Source: Ophioderma brevispina (taxonomy: Eukaryota; Echinodermata; Ophiuroidea; Amphilepidida; Ophiodermatidae). From it: DNA of 64,000 nt. The stretch covers positions 98,434 through 162,433 of the forward strand of contig JAMKCH010001721.1 of the NCBI GenBank assembly GCA_023653785.1. Direction: 5' to 3'. The translations under genes were made by a program, and so were the position numbers. The notes below the pieces were generated by a model. That model was not told the origin of the DNA and did no database searches. It saw only the letters and a list, made by a program, of their open reading frames with translations. How positions within the stretch are numbered: position 1 is the stretch's first letter; every line of letters starts with the position of its first letter. Positions 24,320 to 37,058 of the stretch are shown here, piece by piece.

Positions 24320-26622
24320 AGATCGTACAAACTATGCCGGAAAATTGGTGGGTGTCTACAAGCAAAAATGTGTATGTAACCTGCATATGATTACAACACG
24401 TACCTACATACGCGTACACAACATTAGGGCATAATTGCGACACGTGTGAAGGTACGCAGGCGTATACTGCGTTGATTAAAACATTACATGAATGAGGGTA
24501 CGGCACCGCAGTCACATTCATACATATGCCAGAACACATGCGCACTCCTGAACTATGCATAGAATGCGCAGATAGTGCATTCTCGCAGGGAAATGAATAT
24601 ACCAACAGACAGGGCATGGCACATTGCCCAAGGGTCATGCATAGACGTGCAGGTCATGGAATAAGGATCATACACGCACACACGTAGGTACATTATGACA
24701 GGTACATGCATATGCCCAGGTACATCACGTGAAGGTAGCACTCACACACACACAAACACACAAAGCACCGCAAAAAACCACACACAACACAAGACGTGCA
24801 GACACGTACACAAAACAAACAACATGCACAGCTGGCATCCATCGATGGGATCAAAACGAGGTGACAGGTTTTCATTTACCTGACTTGTTCACTTATCTGC
24901 CGTCTTATTATCTGACATTCCATTTACAGACGCATATGAATTAATAACCCGTCTCTTGACCACAATGGATTCATTCAATTTTGCCGCTGTTTTCATACCT
25001 GACCTTGTTTCAATGTTTTTACTAGTGTAGGTTTTATTTACCGTCTCATTAAAGCAAGCGAACATGAAGTTACCGAAGCTGTTTATCCATTTACGTGAGA
25101 GTTTAGTCCTGAAAGCGTATGCAGCGCTGATCGTTGAATTTCCCAGATGTGTAATCAAGTTACTGCACTGCTTATTTGGACTGTTCCTTACCTGACATTA
25201 TTTCTTCGACCCGTCGTCATGTACCTTAACGGTATGCATACAGACCTGATTCAATTTACACGCGTCTTTCATGGACTGAGGACCATCACGGCAGTCCTCA
25301 TTGCCACAAGTGTCAACCTACGGGTACCTGACGTTCAGTTACCCTGGAATGTCTCATTACTGACGTTATTAATGATCCGTCTTATTATCGGGCCCGTACC
25401 AATACCTAAATGGATTATTTAACTGACTGCTTCATTAATGGACGTGGATTCATTAACGGACTGCCTGTCATTTACAGACGCGTAACACCACCGACTGACT
25501 TATTACATGAGGATCCATACAGGACGTGTATTCATTTACTGGCCTCTGCCTTCATTTAATGAGGTCTTCATTACCTGACCTGACTTTCTTACAGGGGATC
25601 GTGTATTCATTTACCTGACCTTGCCATTTCATTAGGACGTTATTATTTATATAGATGAGCGTGTATTTCTTTAGAGGTCGGTATTGTAAACATCTTTGTT
25701 TTCGAAAACCTCATATAGAAGCTCCTCATACAAACTTTGTACACTACCAGAAAGTTGTAAATCATACATGATTTCCCGTTTTGCTCCGTATTCACAATTT
25801 CTTTCCTATGTAAGTTACCCGTTGCTGAGGGATTGCAAATGTATTACAAGCTGTCGACGGAAACGTGCTAAATTATGGCACTACCTCGAGAACCGGGGTT
25901 AAGTCCATATTATCTTCATCACAAAGCTACATATTTTACCATCCTTAAAGTAGGGAGGGGGTCACACAAAAAAGTATAAGAGGCCATCTGAGCAAACCAC
26001 ATGCTTTATGCAATATACCAATCCTACAAATCATTTAAAAGTTTAGACCAATAGACAATTTCATAAAGGAATTTTAACTAACTAGGCTAATTATTTTGAT
26101 GCTAGTGAAAATTTTACCAATCATAAGTTATTAGGATATATCGTAATGTGAGGCACAAAGTGTAACTGACATTTTGGTTGTAAAATTAGCTGTTAATGGA
26201 TTTGTGGAAATACAGTAAAAAGCGCAACGTATAAGCTGATTACCATCTCAACTCAAAGTAAAACAATTTTATGAAAGAGAGAAGAAATGAAAAAAACAAT
26301 AGAAAAAAGAAATTTGAACACAAAATGGGTTTCTGCAAAATGCACAATATGGCAGATTCGGACTTGTTCACTCCATACGATATAACTTTATAACAAGGTT
26401 CAGTGATTAGACATTCCATGTAAGTTATTCGCCAAATTATTAGATTTGTTAAAAAAATGATGAAAAATGGACGGTACAGAAGTATTAGGAGATTCCTTTA
26501 TACAAACCTCTTAAAGGTCCATGGCCCGATCGAAAATAGCCTCGTCCCAGAAGTCCCAGATTTGACCGGAAGGGGTCAACATTTCTTGGTCTCAGAAGAA
26601 AGCTACTATTTTTCTCATTAGA
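24320..26622 (+). repeat. Error-rich first copy of 26763-29242
   Basis: The order matches the cleaner unit downstream: GTACATG-rich microsatellite, 22-bp minisatellite, and the segment ending in GAAAGCTACTATTTTTCTCATT. It is about 180 bases shorter and has very many one-base indels. As at 14040-17575, this looks like unpolished long-read sequence placed beside its own polished copy. Confidence 0.8.
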
Positions 26623-26779
26623 TCACGATTCTTACATGACTTGCATAATTAGTACTGATGTAATGGAATTTAATTTGTAGCCAGAGAGCTATGGACAACC
26701 ATTTGGGTCATTATTTGTGACAAAATAATAAACTAAGAAAATACAAGCTACCAATCCCGTTTCAGTACCAACTTATGCA

Positions 26780-27320
26780 GGAACATTGGTGCGTGTCTAC
26801 ACAAGCAAACACATGTGTATGTACCTGCACATGATTTAAACACGTACCTACATACGCGTACACAATACATGTATGTGCATACATATGCAGACACGTGTGA
26901 AGGTACGCAGGCGTACTTGCGTTTATAATATAAACATTTACATGAATGCAGGTACGTGCACCGCAGTCACATTCATACATATGCCAGATACACATGCGAC
27001 TACCTGCATACATATGCATAGATGCGCAGATAGATGCATTTATACGCAGGTACATGAATAAACACAGACAGGCATGTGCATACATGCCCAAGTTCATGCA
27101 TAGATGTGCAAGGTACATGGCATACGCAGATACATACAAACACACGTAGGTACATGTATTCACAGGTACATGCATATGCCCAGGTACATACACGTGCAGG
27201 TACATCACACACACACAAACACACAAACGCACACGCACATAAACCCACACACATACACAGGCACGTGCATATACAGTCACACAAACATACATACATGCAC
27301 AGCTTGGCATACATCGATGG
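26780..27320 (+). repeat. GTACATG / CACACA compound microsatellite
   Basis: Words of the type AGGTACATGCATA, ACACACG and CATACATATGC recur irregularly, alternating purine and pyrimidine, so the tract is a Z-DNA candidate. The corrupted copy is at 24330-24830. Confidence 0.8.
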
Positions 27321-27334
27321 GATCAAAACGAGGC

Positions 27335-28240
27335 TGACCTGTTTTCATTTACCTGACTTGTATTCATTTATCTGACCCGTCTTTATTTATCTGACCTATT
27401 TCCATTTACATGACGCATATTGAATTAACTAACCCGTCTTCATTTACCACACATGTATTCATTCAAGTTTGCCTGGCCTGTTTTCATTTACCTGACCTGT
27501 TTCCATTTTTTTACCTACGTGTATGTTTTTATCTTACCCGTCTTCATTTACAGCAAGTGAATTCATTGAAGTTTACCGAGCTGTATCCATTTACCTGATA
27601 AGTTTTCATTTCCCTGAAGCGTATTCATTCAGCTGATCCGTCTTAATTTACCAGATGTGTATTCAATCAAGTTTACCTGACCTGTCTTCATTTTCGTGAC
27701 CTGTTTTCCTTTACCTGACGATTATTTATCCGACCCGTCTTCATTTACCTAACGTGTATTCATTTACATGACCTGTTCTCATTTACACGACGTCTTTCAT
27801 TTACCTGACGCGTATCCATTCACCTGGCCCGTCTTCATTTGCCACACGTGTCAACCACGGTTACCTGACCTGTCTTCATTTACCTGAACTGTTTTCATTT
27901 ACCTGGCGTTTATTTACCTGATCCGTCTTTATTTACCTGGCCCGTCTTCATTTACCTAACTTGTATTCATTTACCTGACCTGCCTTCATTTACATGACGT
28001 GTATTCATTTACCTGACCTGCCTTCATTTACATGACGTGTAATCATTTACCTGACCTGCCTTCATTTACATGACGTGTATCCATTTACATGACGTGTATT
28101 CATTTACCTGACCTGCCTTCATTTACATGACGTGTATTCATTTACCTGACCTGACTTCATTTACATGACGTGTATTCATTTACCTGACCTGCCTTCATTT
28201 ACATGACGTGTATTTATTTATATAGATGACGTGTATTCAT
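27335..28240 (+). repeat. Minisatellite, unit near TTCATTTACCTGACCTG
   Basis: About forty units of 20-24 bases built on TTCATTTACCTGAC with alternating GTGTA and CTGCC tails. From 27960 a higher-order unit of about 45 bases (CCTGCCTTCATTTACATGAC plus GTGTATTCATTTACCTGA) repeats almost exactly. The corrupted copy spans about 24870-25680. Confidence 0.9.
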
Positions 28241-29242
28241 TTAGATGGCGTGTATTGGTAAACACTACCTTTTGTTTTCGAAACTACCTCATATTATAAG
28301 CTCCATCATACACAAATTTTGTACACTACCAGACAATGTTGTAAATCATACATTTATTTCCCGTTTGCTCCTTATTCACAAATTTCTTTTCCTATTTTAT
28401 AGTTACCCGTTGCTGAGGGATGTGCAAATGCTATACAAGCTGTCTACGGAACGGCATACACTTATGGCACTACATCGAGAACCGTGTGTAAGTCCATATT
28501 AATAATATCATCACAATCTACATATTTTACCATCCTTAAAGTAGGGAGGGGGTCACACAAAAAAGTATAATGAGGCCATATGCAAACACATGCTTTATGC
28601 AATTATATCCACATCCCTAAAAATCATTAAAAGTTTAGACCAAAATCAGAAATTTCATCAAGAATTTTAACTAACCTAGGCTAATTATTTTGATGCTAGT
28701 AAACTTTTACCAATAAATAAAGTTTTCTTTGGATTATATCGTCATGTGAGTGCAACAAAGTCGTAACTGACATTTTGGGTAAAATTTAGTTGTTACTTGA
28801 TTTTGGAAATACATGTAAAAGCGCAAAGTTTAAGCTAGATTACCAGTCTCAAATCAAAGTAAAAACAATTTTATGAAAGAGAGAAGACATTAAAAAACAA
28901 TAGAAAACAAAAGAAATTTGAACACAAAATGGTGTTTTCTGCAAAATGACAAATATGCAGATACGACTTGTTGCACTCACATGACGATATAACTTTATAC
29001 AATTGGTTCAGTGATTTCCATTCCATTTAATGTTATTTCGCCAAAATTATAGATTTGGTAAAAAAATGAAAATGGACTTTGTACAGAAGTATTAGGAGAT
29101 TTCCTTTATATACAAACCTTCTTAAAGGTCCATGGCCCGATCGCTAATAGCCTCGTCCCCAGAAGCCCCAGATTTTACCGGAAGTGGTCAACATTTTGGT
29201 ATCAGAAGAAAGCTACTATTTTTCTCATTTCACCCTGTGAAA

Positions 29243-30265
29243 TCTTAGAGCCAAAGGATGTTTGGTTTGGAAGTTATGAGCGAAAATGTGCCCCATTTTG
29301 GTCGACCAATATTAATTTTACACAGTACTCTATGGGGCTTACAAAATCACGTTTTCGCTCTCGCATCACAACGGATTGAAATATCGGCGTGAAACTTTAC
29401 AAATAGGGTTTTGGAGTGAAGGCCAATCGATCAAGATGAAAACTTCATATCCTTAAATCGGGCCATCCCCCTTTAAAATCATTACCTTACAAAACTGGAA
29501 TATCTACATGACTAGTGAATGTAAGAAAGTCTTAACTACCATTTATGACTTTATTGCGCTCAAAATAAATTCAATTTTGAGTTCAACAAAGTTGTAACCA
29601 CACATGATTAGGTACAATCCTATAACTCTGAAATTAATCGAGATTATCACTTGAAATATTAAAACATGCATTCCATTGGCGTACTCTTTGAGAAGACATA
29701 TTCAAACTCAAACTAGGATGAATGTACCTATAGAGGGATAGGGAGCACATACAACCATTTTATTTAAAACAAAAAAACACTTTCAAGAAAACTAAATTTA
29801 ATTTCTCTTACTCAATGCCAAAAGTGCGATGGAAATACATCAAAGAAAACAAAATAATCAACTTTTGGAGTTTTATCATCAATTTTATAGCACTAGGTTT
29901 TTAAACACAAAAGTAGGTGTACATGTTTCCCAATTTGGCACCCTTTAACATTTTTTTTTATTTTGGAATAGTAACTGCTAAATTATAGCTTTGATTTCTA
30001 GAATTTCCCGTGTTACATAGAGAAATAAATGGGTAAAACAGCAGGAGGAATATTGTAAGCAATATAGCAAATGTATTTTGAGCACAAAGTTAGTATCCAT
30101 GAACGTAAATATTTAGAGTGAATAGGTGCTTCATATCCATCTTAGTATTTTAGTCCCAGACTCAACTTTGTCAAATATCAGCTACGACTTTATCGCACTT
30201 AGACGACGATGTTTTCGACTGTTATACCAATCAAATTGTTTCCTATGTTGCTTTTATGTCTGCAG
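29243..30265. other. End of the long intron of gene A
   Basis: This stretch is AT-rich with no exon recognised. A polypyrimidine-rich stretch (GTTTCCTATGTTGCTTTTATGTCTGCAG) precedes the acceptor of the last exon. Confidence 0.6.
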
Positions 30266-30456
30266 ATATTGCAAGTGGCGTCACCCAAGATTATACCTAC
30301 GCATCCGAATACTTAAACATACTCCACTCATATGGTGTAGAACTGCGAGATACCGGAAGATATGGATTCCTTCTCCCGGAAGCTCAAATAGACGACAGCG
30401 GTATTGAGACCTATGAGGCACTTAAAGTAGTTATGAATGCAGTTAGAAATGCCTAA
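30266..30456 (+). CDS. Carboxypeptidase gene A, last exon with catalytic Glu270 and stop
   Basis: This intact terminal exon encodes I-A-S-G-V-T-Q-D-Y-T-Y, then V-E-L-R-D-T-G-R-Y-G-F-L-L-P and a C-terminal helix ending at TAA 30454-30456. The Glu in E-L-R-D-T-G-R-Y-G-F is the catalytic Glu270. The first two bases (AT) complete a split codon that would be Tyr if the previous exon ends in T, which is where Tyr248 belongs. Aligning A-S-G-V-T-Q-D with A-S-G-G-S-I-D of bovine carboxypeptidase A puts Gln at the specificity position 255. There Ile marks A-type and Asp marks B-type enzymes. The loop before Glu270 is about three residues longer than in the bovine enzyme. The acceptor CTGCAG ends at 30265. 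Confidence 0.9.
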
Positions 30457-30875
30457 ATAATCGTCAATATGTTAAAGTTTATTTCTTTATTCTAAAATCT
30501 TTGGAACGTACATTTTTCTAGTAAAAATCCACTTTGACAAAGTTAGACAGTTGTTTTCATTAGCTTGATAAAACACTTTCACTGTAAAAGAAGTGATTTT
30601 GACTTGACCCATTTAGAAAAAAATAGCAAACATTTCGTTGCTGATGTATAATAGCCGTATTATTCATTACGATTTAATCCACCTTAAATCTACAGAAATA
30701 CGTCTGTCATACGATGGTGCACTAATGACCTGCATTTTTTAAGAATCGATCTTAATGTTCTCTGCCGCCTTATTAGAATATTATTCCTATTTTTATTTGA
30801 TCGTCAATTGAAAATTGAGAGTATATCCTCGCTGATTCACAAAGACAACCACAGACTCATATTTTAAGTAAAAAC

Positions 30876-31147
30876 AATAAATTTAAAGCCAATTTCAGCG
30901 ATTTTTCTTCAGGATGTACACAAACACCGTCGTCATTTCTGTTGAAGTTTTTGCATTGTTGTGTTGGAAACCATTGCACTAACACCGCAAGTTGCTATAC
31001 AGTTTAAAATGTATATAGTCAAGCTTATTGCAATTGCTTTGCATAGGATTTGCACACACAACAAAATGAAAGCAATTTGCTCCATACCTTATCAAAATGC
31101 ATCACCGTATTTTAATTAAATAATTAGTATGTCGAGTAAACAATAAA
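30876..31147 (+). promoter_or_regulatory. Candidate polyadenylation signals of gene A
   Basis: AATAAA occurs at 30876-30881 and again at 31142-31147, about 420 and 690 bases after the stop codon. Either could end the 3' UTR. Confidence 0.35.
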
Positions 31148-31589
31148 AGATGTTACACCTCCCAAACATTTTGTATGTGTAATAAGTGTGTGGATTGCGA
31201 GTGAACTTTTCAAAGTAAACGCACAACTATACTCTAATGTGTTGCATGAGTTAGATGATTTCATATTGCCGGCAACTTATGTATTTGTGATTAACGCCCA
31301 ACTCTGGAAGCTTGACAACATATCGGAAAATATTAAGAAAGACTGACCCAATCAATATCAAGTAGTAGATCTACGGCGGTGCGGAAAGTATGAGCTTACA
31401 TATTAGGGTAATGGGCTACCAGGGAAACGGCTAAAACACCATTTTTAGAAATACGCTTTTGACAAGCAGCAGACTTTTATCTTTCAGGGATTTTTATTTG
31501 ACATAAATCAGAGTCATGGTTCCAAAGTTATAGCAAGAAAGTCGTAAATCGCGCAAATTTCTCATAAATATAAAGTAACGCCATGAAAG

Positions 31590-31800
31590 TGTTTCAAGGG
31601 GGGCATATGGAGTGGGAGGACGAGAGGAGGGGAGTGAGGAGGGATGGGAATGGGGAGGAAGAGGGGAAGGGAAATGGGGAGGGGAATGGGAGAGGAGGGG
31701 ATTGGAGGCAGGAGAGGGAGGGGGGAATGGGAGACGCGGGAGGAAATGGGGAGGGGGATGGGGAGGACGGACTGGAAGGGAGGGGAGGAGACATGCGTGG
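31590..31800 (+). repeat. GGGGA-type purine minisatellite
   Basis: An almost pure A/G tract with repeated GGGGAAxGGGA and GGGAGGxxxGGA units. The overlapping frames rich in Gly/Glu/Arg or Pro/Ser are shadows of it. It is 1.1 kb downstream of gene A. Confidence 0.9.
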
Positions 31801-31899
31801 ATAATTTGTTGATTGCTACCCACACAATTTTACTTAAATACAAGTTTTTTTGCAAATACCCAATACATATTCACAGCGGTACTACAGATTGTACAGCGA

Positions 31900-33290
31900 T
31901 GTCCCTAAAATAAATGCAATCTTGTAGTTGTTGCTATAATTTCAAAATTACTTTAAAACATTTTGAATATGCATATTTTATAAAGCCCTATACACATTTT
32001 CTCCACATAATGTTTCAAATTCCATTTTTTTTGATTTACTTCATTGGTTTTTAGAACAAAGGCGAATACGTTAAGTACACCACCAATTTTTCAAATCTCC
32101 AAGTTTGAGTGATTTAACACAATCAAAGCATGCTTATGTACGATTATAAGATAATTCTTTATTTTGGTTCAATTAACTCAACCAAGTATAACCTGGTCAA
32201 CTAAATATTAAACTTTAAAGACAACCTATCTTGACAAAAAGGGAAATTATCTCTGTTCACAATGACATCGGTTAAAATGTTCTTCTGTTAACATCTCTTC
32301 TTCTTCACAATGTTCACAATGACATCTGTCATAGCGTTTGATGTAACTCAAGTTTGATTTTCAGTGGTTACTTTTTGTTTGTTTGTTGTTGTTGTTGATT
32401 TCAATCAAAATGATTCATACCAGAACTAGGAAGTCGTCAACACCCATCAATAACATTGGTACTTAATCCCTTCACAATGTTCACACAGATTTGCCAAACA
32501 TACCAAAGGTAAAGCAGTTAAAGTGACAGGAGGAGATTTTTTAGGATACAAATTTCTCTCAAATTGCACTTGATCGGATGTAGACCACCTACCGAGAATG
32601 TTTCGAAGGTTTATTGGACAAACAAGCACGAAAGAAAACTGTAAACCTTGTTTTGAACTTGCCTGACTATCGTAATTGTCCCCATAGAACACCGTGCTTT
32701 GACTTTCTGTCGTGCACAACAGAAAGTACTAAATCATCATCTTATTACATAAAGACGATGTATTCGGCTTATTCACTTCAGGTGTGGTCTAATACATTGG
32801 AAAGCATTCCAAATATGCAAAAAACCCGGGTTCGAAAAAAAATTGGGGGCGCTTGTTTCTGGAAATCTCCTCATGTCTCTTTAAGTTTGGCCAAGTTGCT
32901 AGGTTACTATCCTAGATTTGAGTGTAGGAAAACAATCTAAGCCCTACAGACGATAAAAGACCGTGGATAAAACAACACCGACAATTATTTTAGTAATTTA
33001 TTTTGGAAAAAAAAACAAACGGCAGGATTAGTACCGGGAGATTTTTTTTCGTTGAAAGACATTAAATCCAACTTTTCAAGGTGAACCTGGTTCAATGTGC
33101 TCAGGCAAACTTGGAATAGGAGGAATTTGAGATAGGGTTGCATAATAGCTTTTGTTTTAAGAACCACTGAACCGTATTAGACAGAAATCGGACAGGATAT
33201 ACCAAAATATATTGCCATTTAAAATATGTTATAAAATTTGAATAATTCTTAAAAAATTAAATTATAGCACCAACTGCAAGGATTGCATTA
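31900..33290. other. Intergenic, no gene recognised
   Basis: AT-rich. CACAATGTTCACAATGACATC-like words recur at 32260 and 32310. A GGGACACCCTGTA word at 33296 resembles the terminal sequence of the mariner-like element at 48889, but no partner end was found nearby. Confidence 0.5.
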
Positions 33291-33329
33291 TTTTGGGACA
33301 CCCTGTATTGACTTCGCATTGACTCAGTA

Positions 33330-33600
33330 CGGTGACCTCTCGTGTTTTTCCCTCCGTAAAATGGTCGCTGGGGACGTTCCGATTGTACCAATCGACGATT
33401 ATTCAATTACGCGCGAGACCGCTAGCCATGTATAGAGGCCATTGATATGTTTGAGTATTGCTTTCCCAGCATGCATCGCGTGCTGATTCGCTGATTCCCG
33501 AAGACCCGGATTGTTTACGCAATGAAGAAACAACCATGAACTGCCAATTATCTTGAGCGAGAATATCGGATTATGATGATCCTCGGTGAGGATATGAATA
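33330..33600 (+). promoter_or_regulatory. CpG-containing stretch with ZNF143-like CCCAGCATGCA
   Basis: Unlike its AT-rich surroundings, this stretch has several CpGs (ACGCGCGAG, ATCGCGTG). It also contains TTTCCCAGCATGCATCG at 33462-33478, close to the ZNF143/STAF promoter motif. An ATG at 33361 opens only 22 codons. It may be the promoter of an unidentified transcript. Confidence 0.25.
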
Positions 33601-34271
33601 ACAATTGCAATTATTGGGCGGCAGATGGATTGGTCAAATCACTCTGGTCTTGTTCAAAAATTGATACGGGCGTGGTGCTTTCACAACGCATACATATGCG
33701 TTGCTTGTTCTATCAATATTCCATAACAGCCACGGTGAATTTTGCCATACAAAATTTTAAATTGACATGATACTATTAATACTGATGTCCAAGCTAAAAT
33801 ACATTCTTTGCCTTTTATCCTCATCTATCACTTGACATGGAACCTACTCTAGATTTCCATTTCAAATACCTGTAGGAACATTTCTTCAATCTTAGAAGAT
33901 TATTGAAAATATTAAAAATACCAATTTGTCAAATATTTCTCATATCAATTATTTCCTCAATTTTGACCATTTCTAAAAAATTGATTACACAAAAAATATT
34001 TACAAAACCAATGTACGTCTACATTTCATACGTGCTCTAATTTGTAGGAAATTGCTCTTTTCCAACATAGTACTTATTTCAAAACTTTCCAACAATTATG
34101 TGAAAATATGCATTATACTCTAAATTTAGTATTTCTCACATTGACTTCAGATATAGTTTAGGCCGTCATGAGGCCGCTCCGGTAGCACCTTGATAGCAAT
34201 TCCAGCACCAGCTCTGCCAGACCCACAGACTTCATGACGTCAACAAATCTACCTGTGTATCCTAAACTATC

Positions 34272-34896
34272 CCTATAATAGTAGGGTTTCTAAATGAGAA
34301 TCCTATTCTAGAAGTTTGAGGAAGAAGGTTTGAAGATGTCTTTCTAATGCTTGAAGGATGCTGAATCAGAATTTTGGGGTCCACTCTCTGGGAAATGTGG
34401 AGAACTTTGTAAAATAAGGGGATAAAGTTAATACATGGGTAAATTTGAACTCAAATCAAATTGTGTTTAAATGTAGATCAATGTATTTGTCTGATTATAA
34501 GGATTAAAAAAGGATATAGTTTGTATAGGTGTGGACCTTTAGTTTCACGGCTACAGCCCTGATAAGGTTCAAAGTCATCCTGGGGCAAAAAAAAATATCC
34601 AATGCTCAGATTTTGTTGAAACTGGTGGCAAATTATTGCTCTGTGCCTGTTTAACTAAAGGACAGAACCTACACAAACTATACCTTTTTAAAAAAATATA
34701 TTGAAGCGCATTGAAACACGTTTAAAATTTATTTCAAATGTCCCCCTGTACTAATTTTACCCTTTTATTTTACAAAGTTCCCCACGTTTGCCAGAAAAAT
34801 TCTGATTCGGCACCCTTCAAACTATAGAAAAAACGTCTTAAAACCTTCTTTCCCAAACTTCTAGGATGGGATTCTCATTTTATAACCCTACTATAA
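34272..34896. mobile_element. Foldback element with roughly 170-bp arms
   Basis: The left arm begins TATAGTAGGGTTTCTAAATGAGAATCC and runs to about 34445. It is the inverted match of 34735-34896, for example GAATCAGAATTTT with AAAAATTCTGATTC. A further inverted match joins 34945-34985 to 35550-35590 (GTCTCACTTA...GAAATCTACTATAGT), so nested foldbacks are present. No protein is encoded. Confidence 0.75.
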
Positions 34897-34989
34897 GATG
34901 AATTTCACCGTTACCAAATCTCAGATGACTAATTTTATATCTAAACTATAGTAGATTTCAAATTAAGTGAGACTCCTCGCATATTTGAA

Positions 34990-36830
34990 CGAGGTGGTAT
35001 TGATATGAGATTCAATCCTCAGCCATACAGAGATTAAACCTTTGTTGCCATTACAAAACATATTGTGACCATGGTACAAAGTTCCTGTACTGAATCGGCT
35101 TACTGGAAACTGATGCATTCAGTTATACAATGATCTGTTAATGAGAGAAGGACTTATGCTATTGTTGGCCGGGATGTCAAATCCGCTTTGCGCTAATCTT
35201 TTAATACAAGGTTGGCCCATTTTTGATGACCAAATAAAAACTTAGTTGTGTTATGTGTGCATCGGTATAAAAATGAATTATTTATCTAATGCTGTGATAA
35301 GGAATGATATTTTTCAGTGTCAAAGGTAAGTTAGTTCAAATAACAACGTTTAATAAAATAAATGCTTCTAGTGTTTTCATCCTGATGCTTCAATTGAAAC
35401 ATCCATCTACCTTAGATGTGAAATAATGTTTTTTAGGCCAACATGTATTTACTAGCTACTCTACAATATATCGTATGGGTATGAAACTTTTTACCTGTGG
35501 CTATTAAAAGAATTCCTCTTACCTCTCAGGGTGAATGGACAGACCTAAAACTTTTAATGAGGTCTCACTTATTTTGAAATCTACTATAGTTAAACGGCTT
35601 CATCTTCCTAGGTTATCTATGGACCGCACCCATTGTAAAATAAACTAATATATATGTGAGACGTAAAATCCCCGACATAAATTATATCAGAAGTGTTTGT
35701 TTTTAAACAATGCAGCGCACACGCCAGAAAGCACACATTCCGAAGGTATTATAATACCAAGCACCGACCAGGTTTTAGAGTCTATGGCCCAACACCTGAG
35801 TGATCAAAAGGGAACATCCCATGCCCTGTGTGCCGCAATTAAACAACATTGAGCGGTCATACAGCACCGGACATGCACTTTTTCATAAGAAATACATATT
35901 AAACAAGACATAGACACACTTGGTGTTAACACACCAATGTGAACTCGCGCACGGGCTTGATGTACAATAAACCCAAATGGAACTGTCTACCTGAAACCCT
36001 CGTCAATATCACTACAACTGAAGCATTTGAAGAAGAAACAACCAAGTATCTAAGAAACCAACCCTCCAGCATCTAACTAACGTCTAGCGCACTCATTCTA
36101 CTGTCGAGGAGCTGCAGGGTACATCTGTCAAAGTCAAAGTGATGTATGGTTCGTTTTGATGAGTTGCTATATTGAAAGAGTCTTGGCCGCCATCGTCTGA
36201 GCCCATAGACAATGTTGAGGTATAGCGCCACCAGCCTGGCCACCAAGCCTTGTTCAACTCAACATGTATTAAGTCATTAATATGTTATCGTTATCAAAAA
36301 AGGAGTTACGTTGAAATCCTATTCATAATTATCGGTCAAATCAGCGATTGTTTTATATTGTATATATTTCGAGCAGTATGCTACAAATGTATGTATCTGA
36401 AAACATCTCAAATATGTTATTATCTCATCCTCGTTCGCAACATTGGAAAATCGCAGATGTCTCTCTGGAAGTAATCTCTTATAGCTCGCGCCCCAATAAA
36501 ATGTGGAGTTTTATCGTAACAGCCAGTTTCACTTGAAGGATCAAGAAACTAAAGGTATCAGGTGTGTAGCATCATTGTGTGATTTAATCGTTTTTTTTTT
36601 TTAAAAAGTGATATTGTACAGATCAAAGTGATCAAAAGTAATCAATATAATTATTTTTCGAACAGTGAACGCACCAGAAATTATGTTGTGGTGGAAATGG
36701 GGACTCACTCTCAGGGGGCAATTATCATGAAATTCGTGTAACTTTGGAAATTTGACTGCTGAAACTAATGGAAAAGCCACAAGTCTCTGTTGTGCGACAA
36801 ATGTGCAGACAACGTTTTTTTTAATGTGGA
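34990..36830. other. Intergenic, no gene recognised
   Basis: Apart from the inverted match at 35550-35590 I see no structure. Short frames at 36250-36540 have no recognisable domain. Confidence 0.45.
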
Positions 36831-36833
36831 GGA

Positions 36834-37058
36834 CCAATTTACCCTTCCGCTATTCTCAATTGCCTCCAATTGATGTCAGGGATGGACATATTGAAAAAAC
36901 CAGTATCGAACAAAGAACAAAAAAGAAATGATGGTAGGTGTCCAAAGCCAATCTACCCTTCTGCTATTCTCCACTGCCTCGAATTGATGTCAGGGATGAA
37001 ATTAATGAAGAAACCAGTATTGAACAAAGAACAAAATCGGAAATGATGGTTGGTGTTG
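36834..37058 (+). repeat. 114-bp tandem duplication
   Basis: CCAAT-TACCCTTC-GCTATTCTC through AATTGATGTCAGGGATG and CAAAGAACAAAA occurs at 36834 and again at 36948, with about 10-15% differences. Confidence 0.85.

Larger units (their letters stand above)
26763..29242 (+). repeat. Cleaner copy of the 2.5-kb tandem unit
   Basis: Its contents are a GTACATG/ACACAC-rich tract, a minisatellite (27335-28240) and about 1 kb of unique AT-rich sequence ending at 29242. The Cys/Val/Tyr-rich and His/Thr-rich reading frames across 26760-27375 are microsatellite artefacts. Confidence 0.75.

Noticed and set aside
26762..27375. 182-codon minus-strand Cys/Tyr/Val-rich frame and plus-strand His/Thr frames
   Set aside because: They come from a GTACATG/ACACAC microsatellite that stays open in several frames on both strands; the noisy copy at 24270 breaks it.
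31494..31913. Gly/Glu-rich and Pro/Ser-rich frames
   Set aside because: They lie on a GGGGA-type minisatellite.
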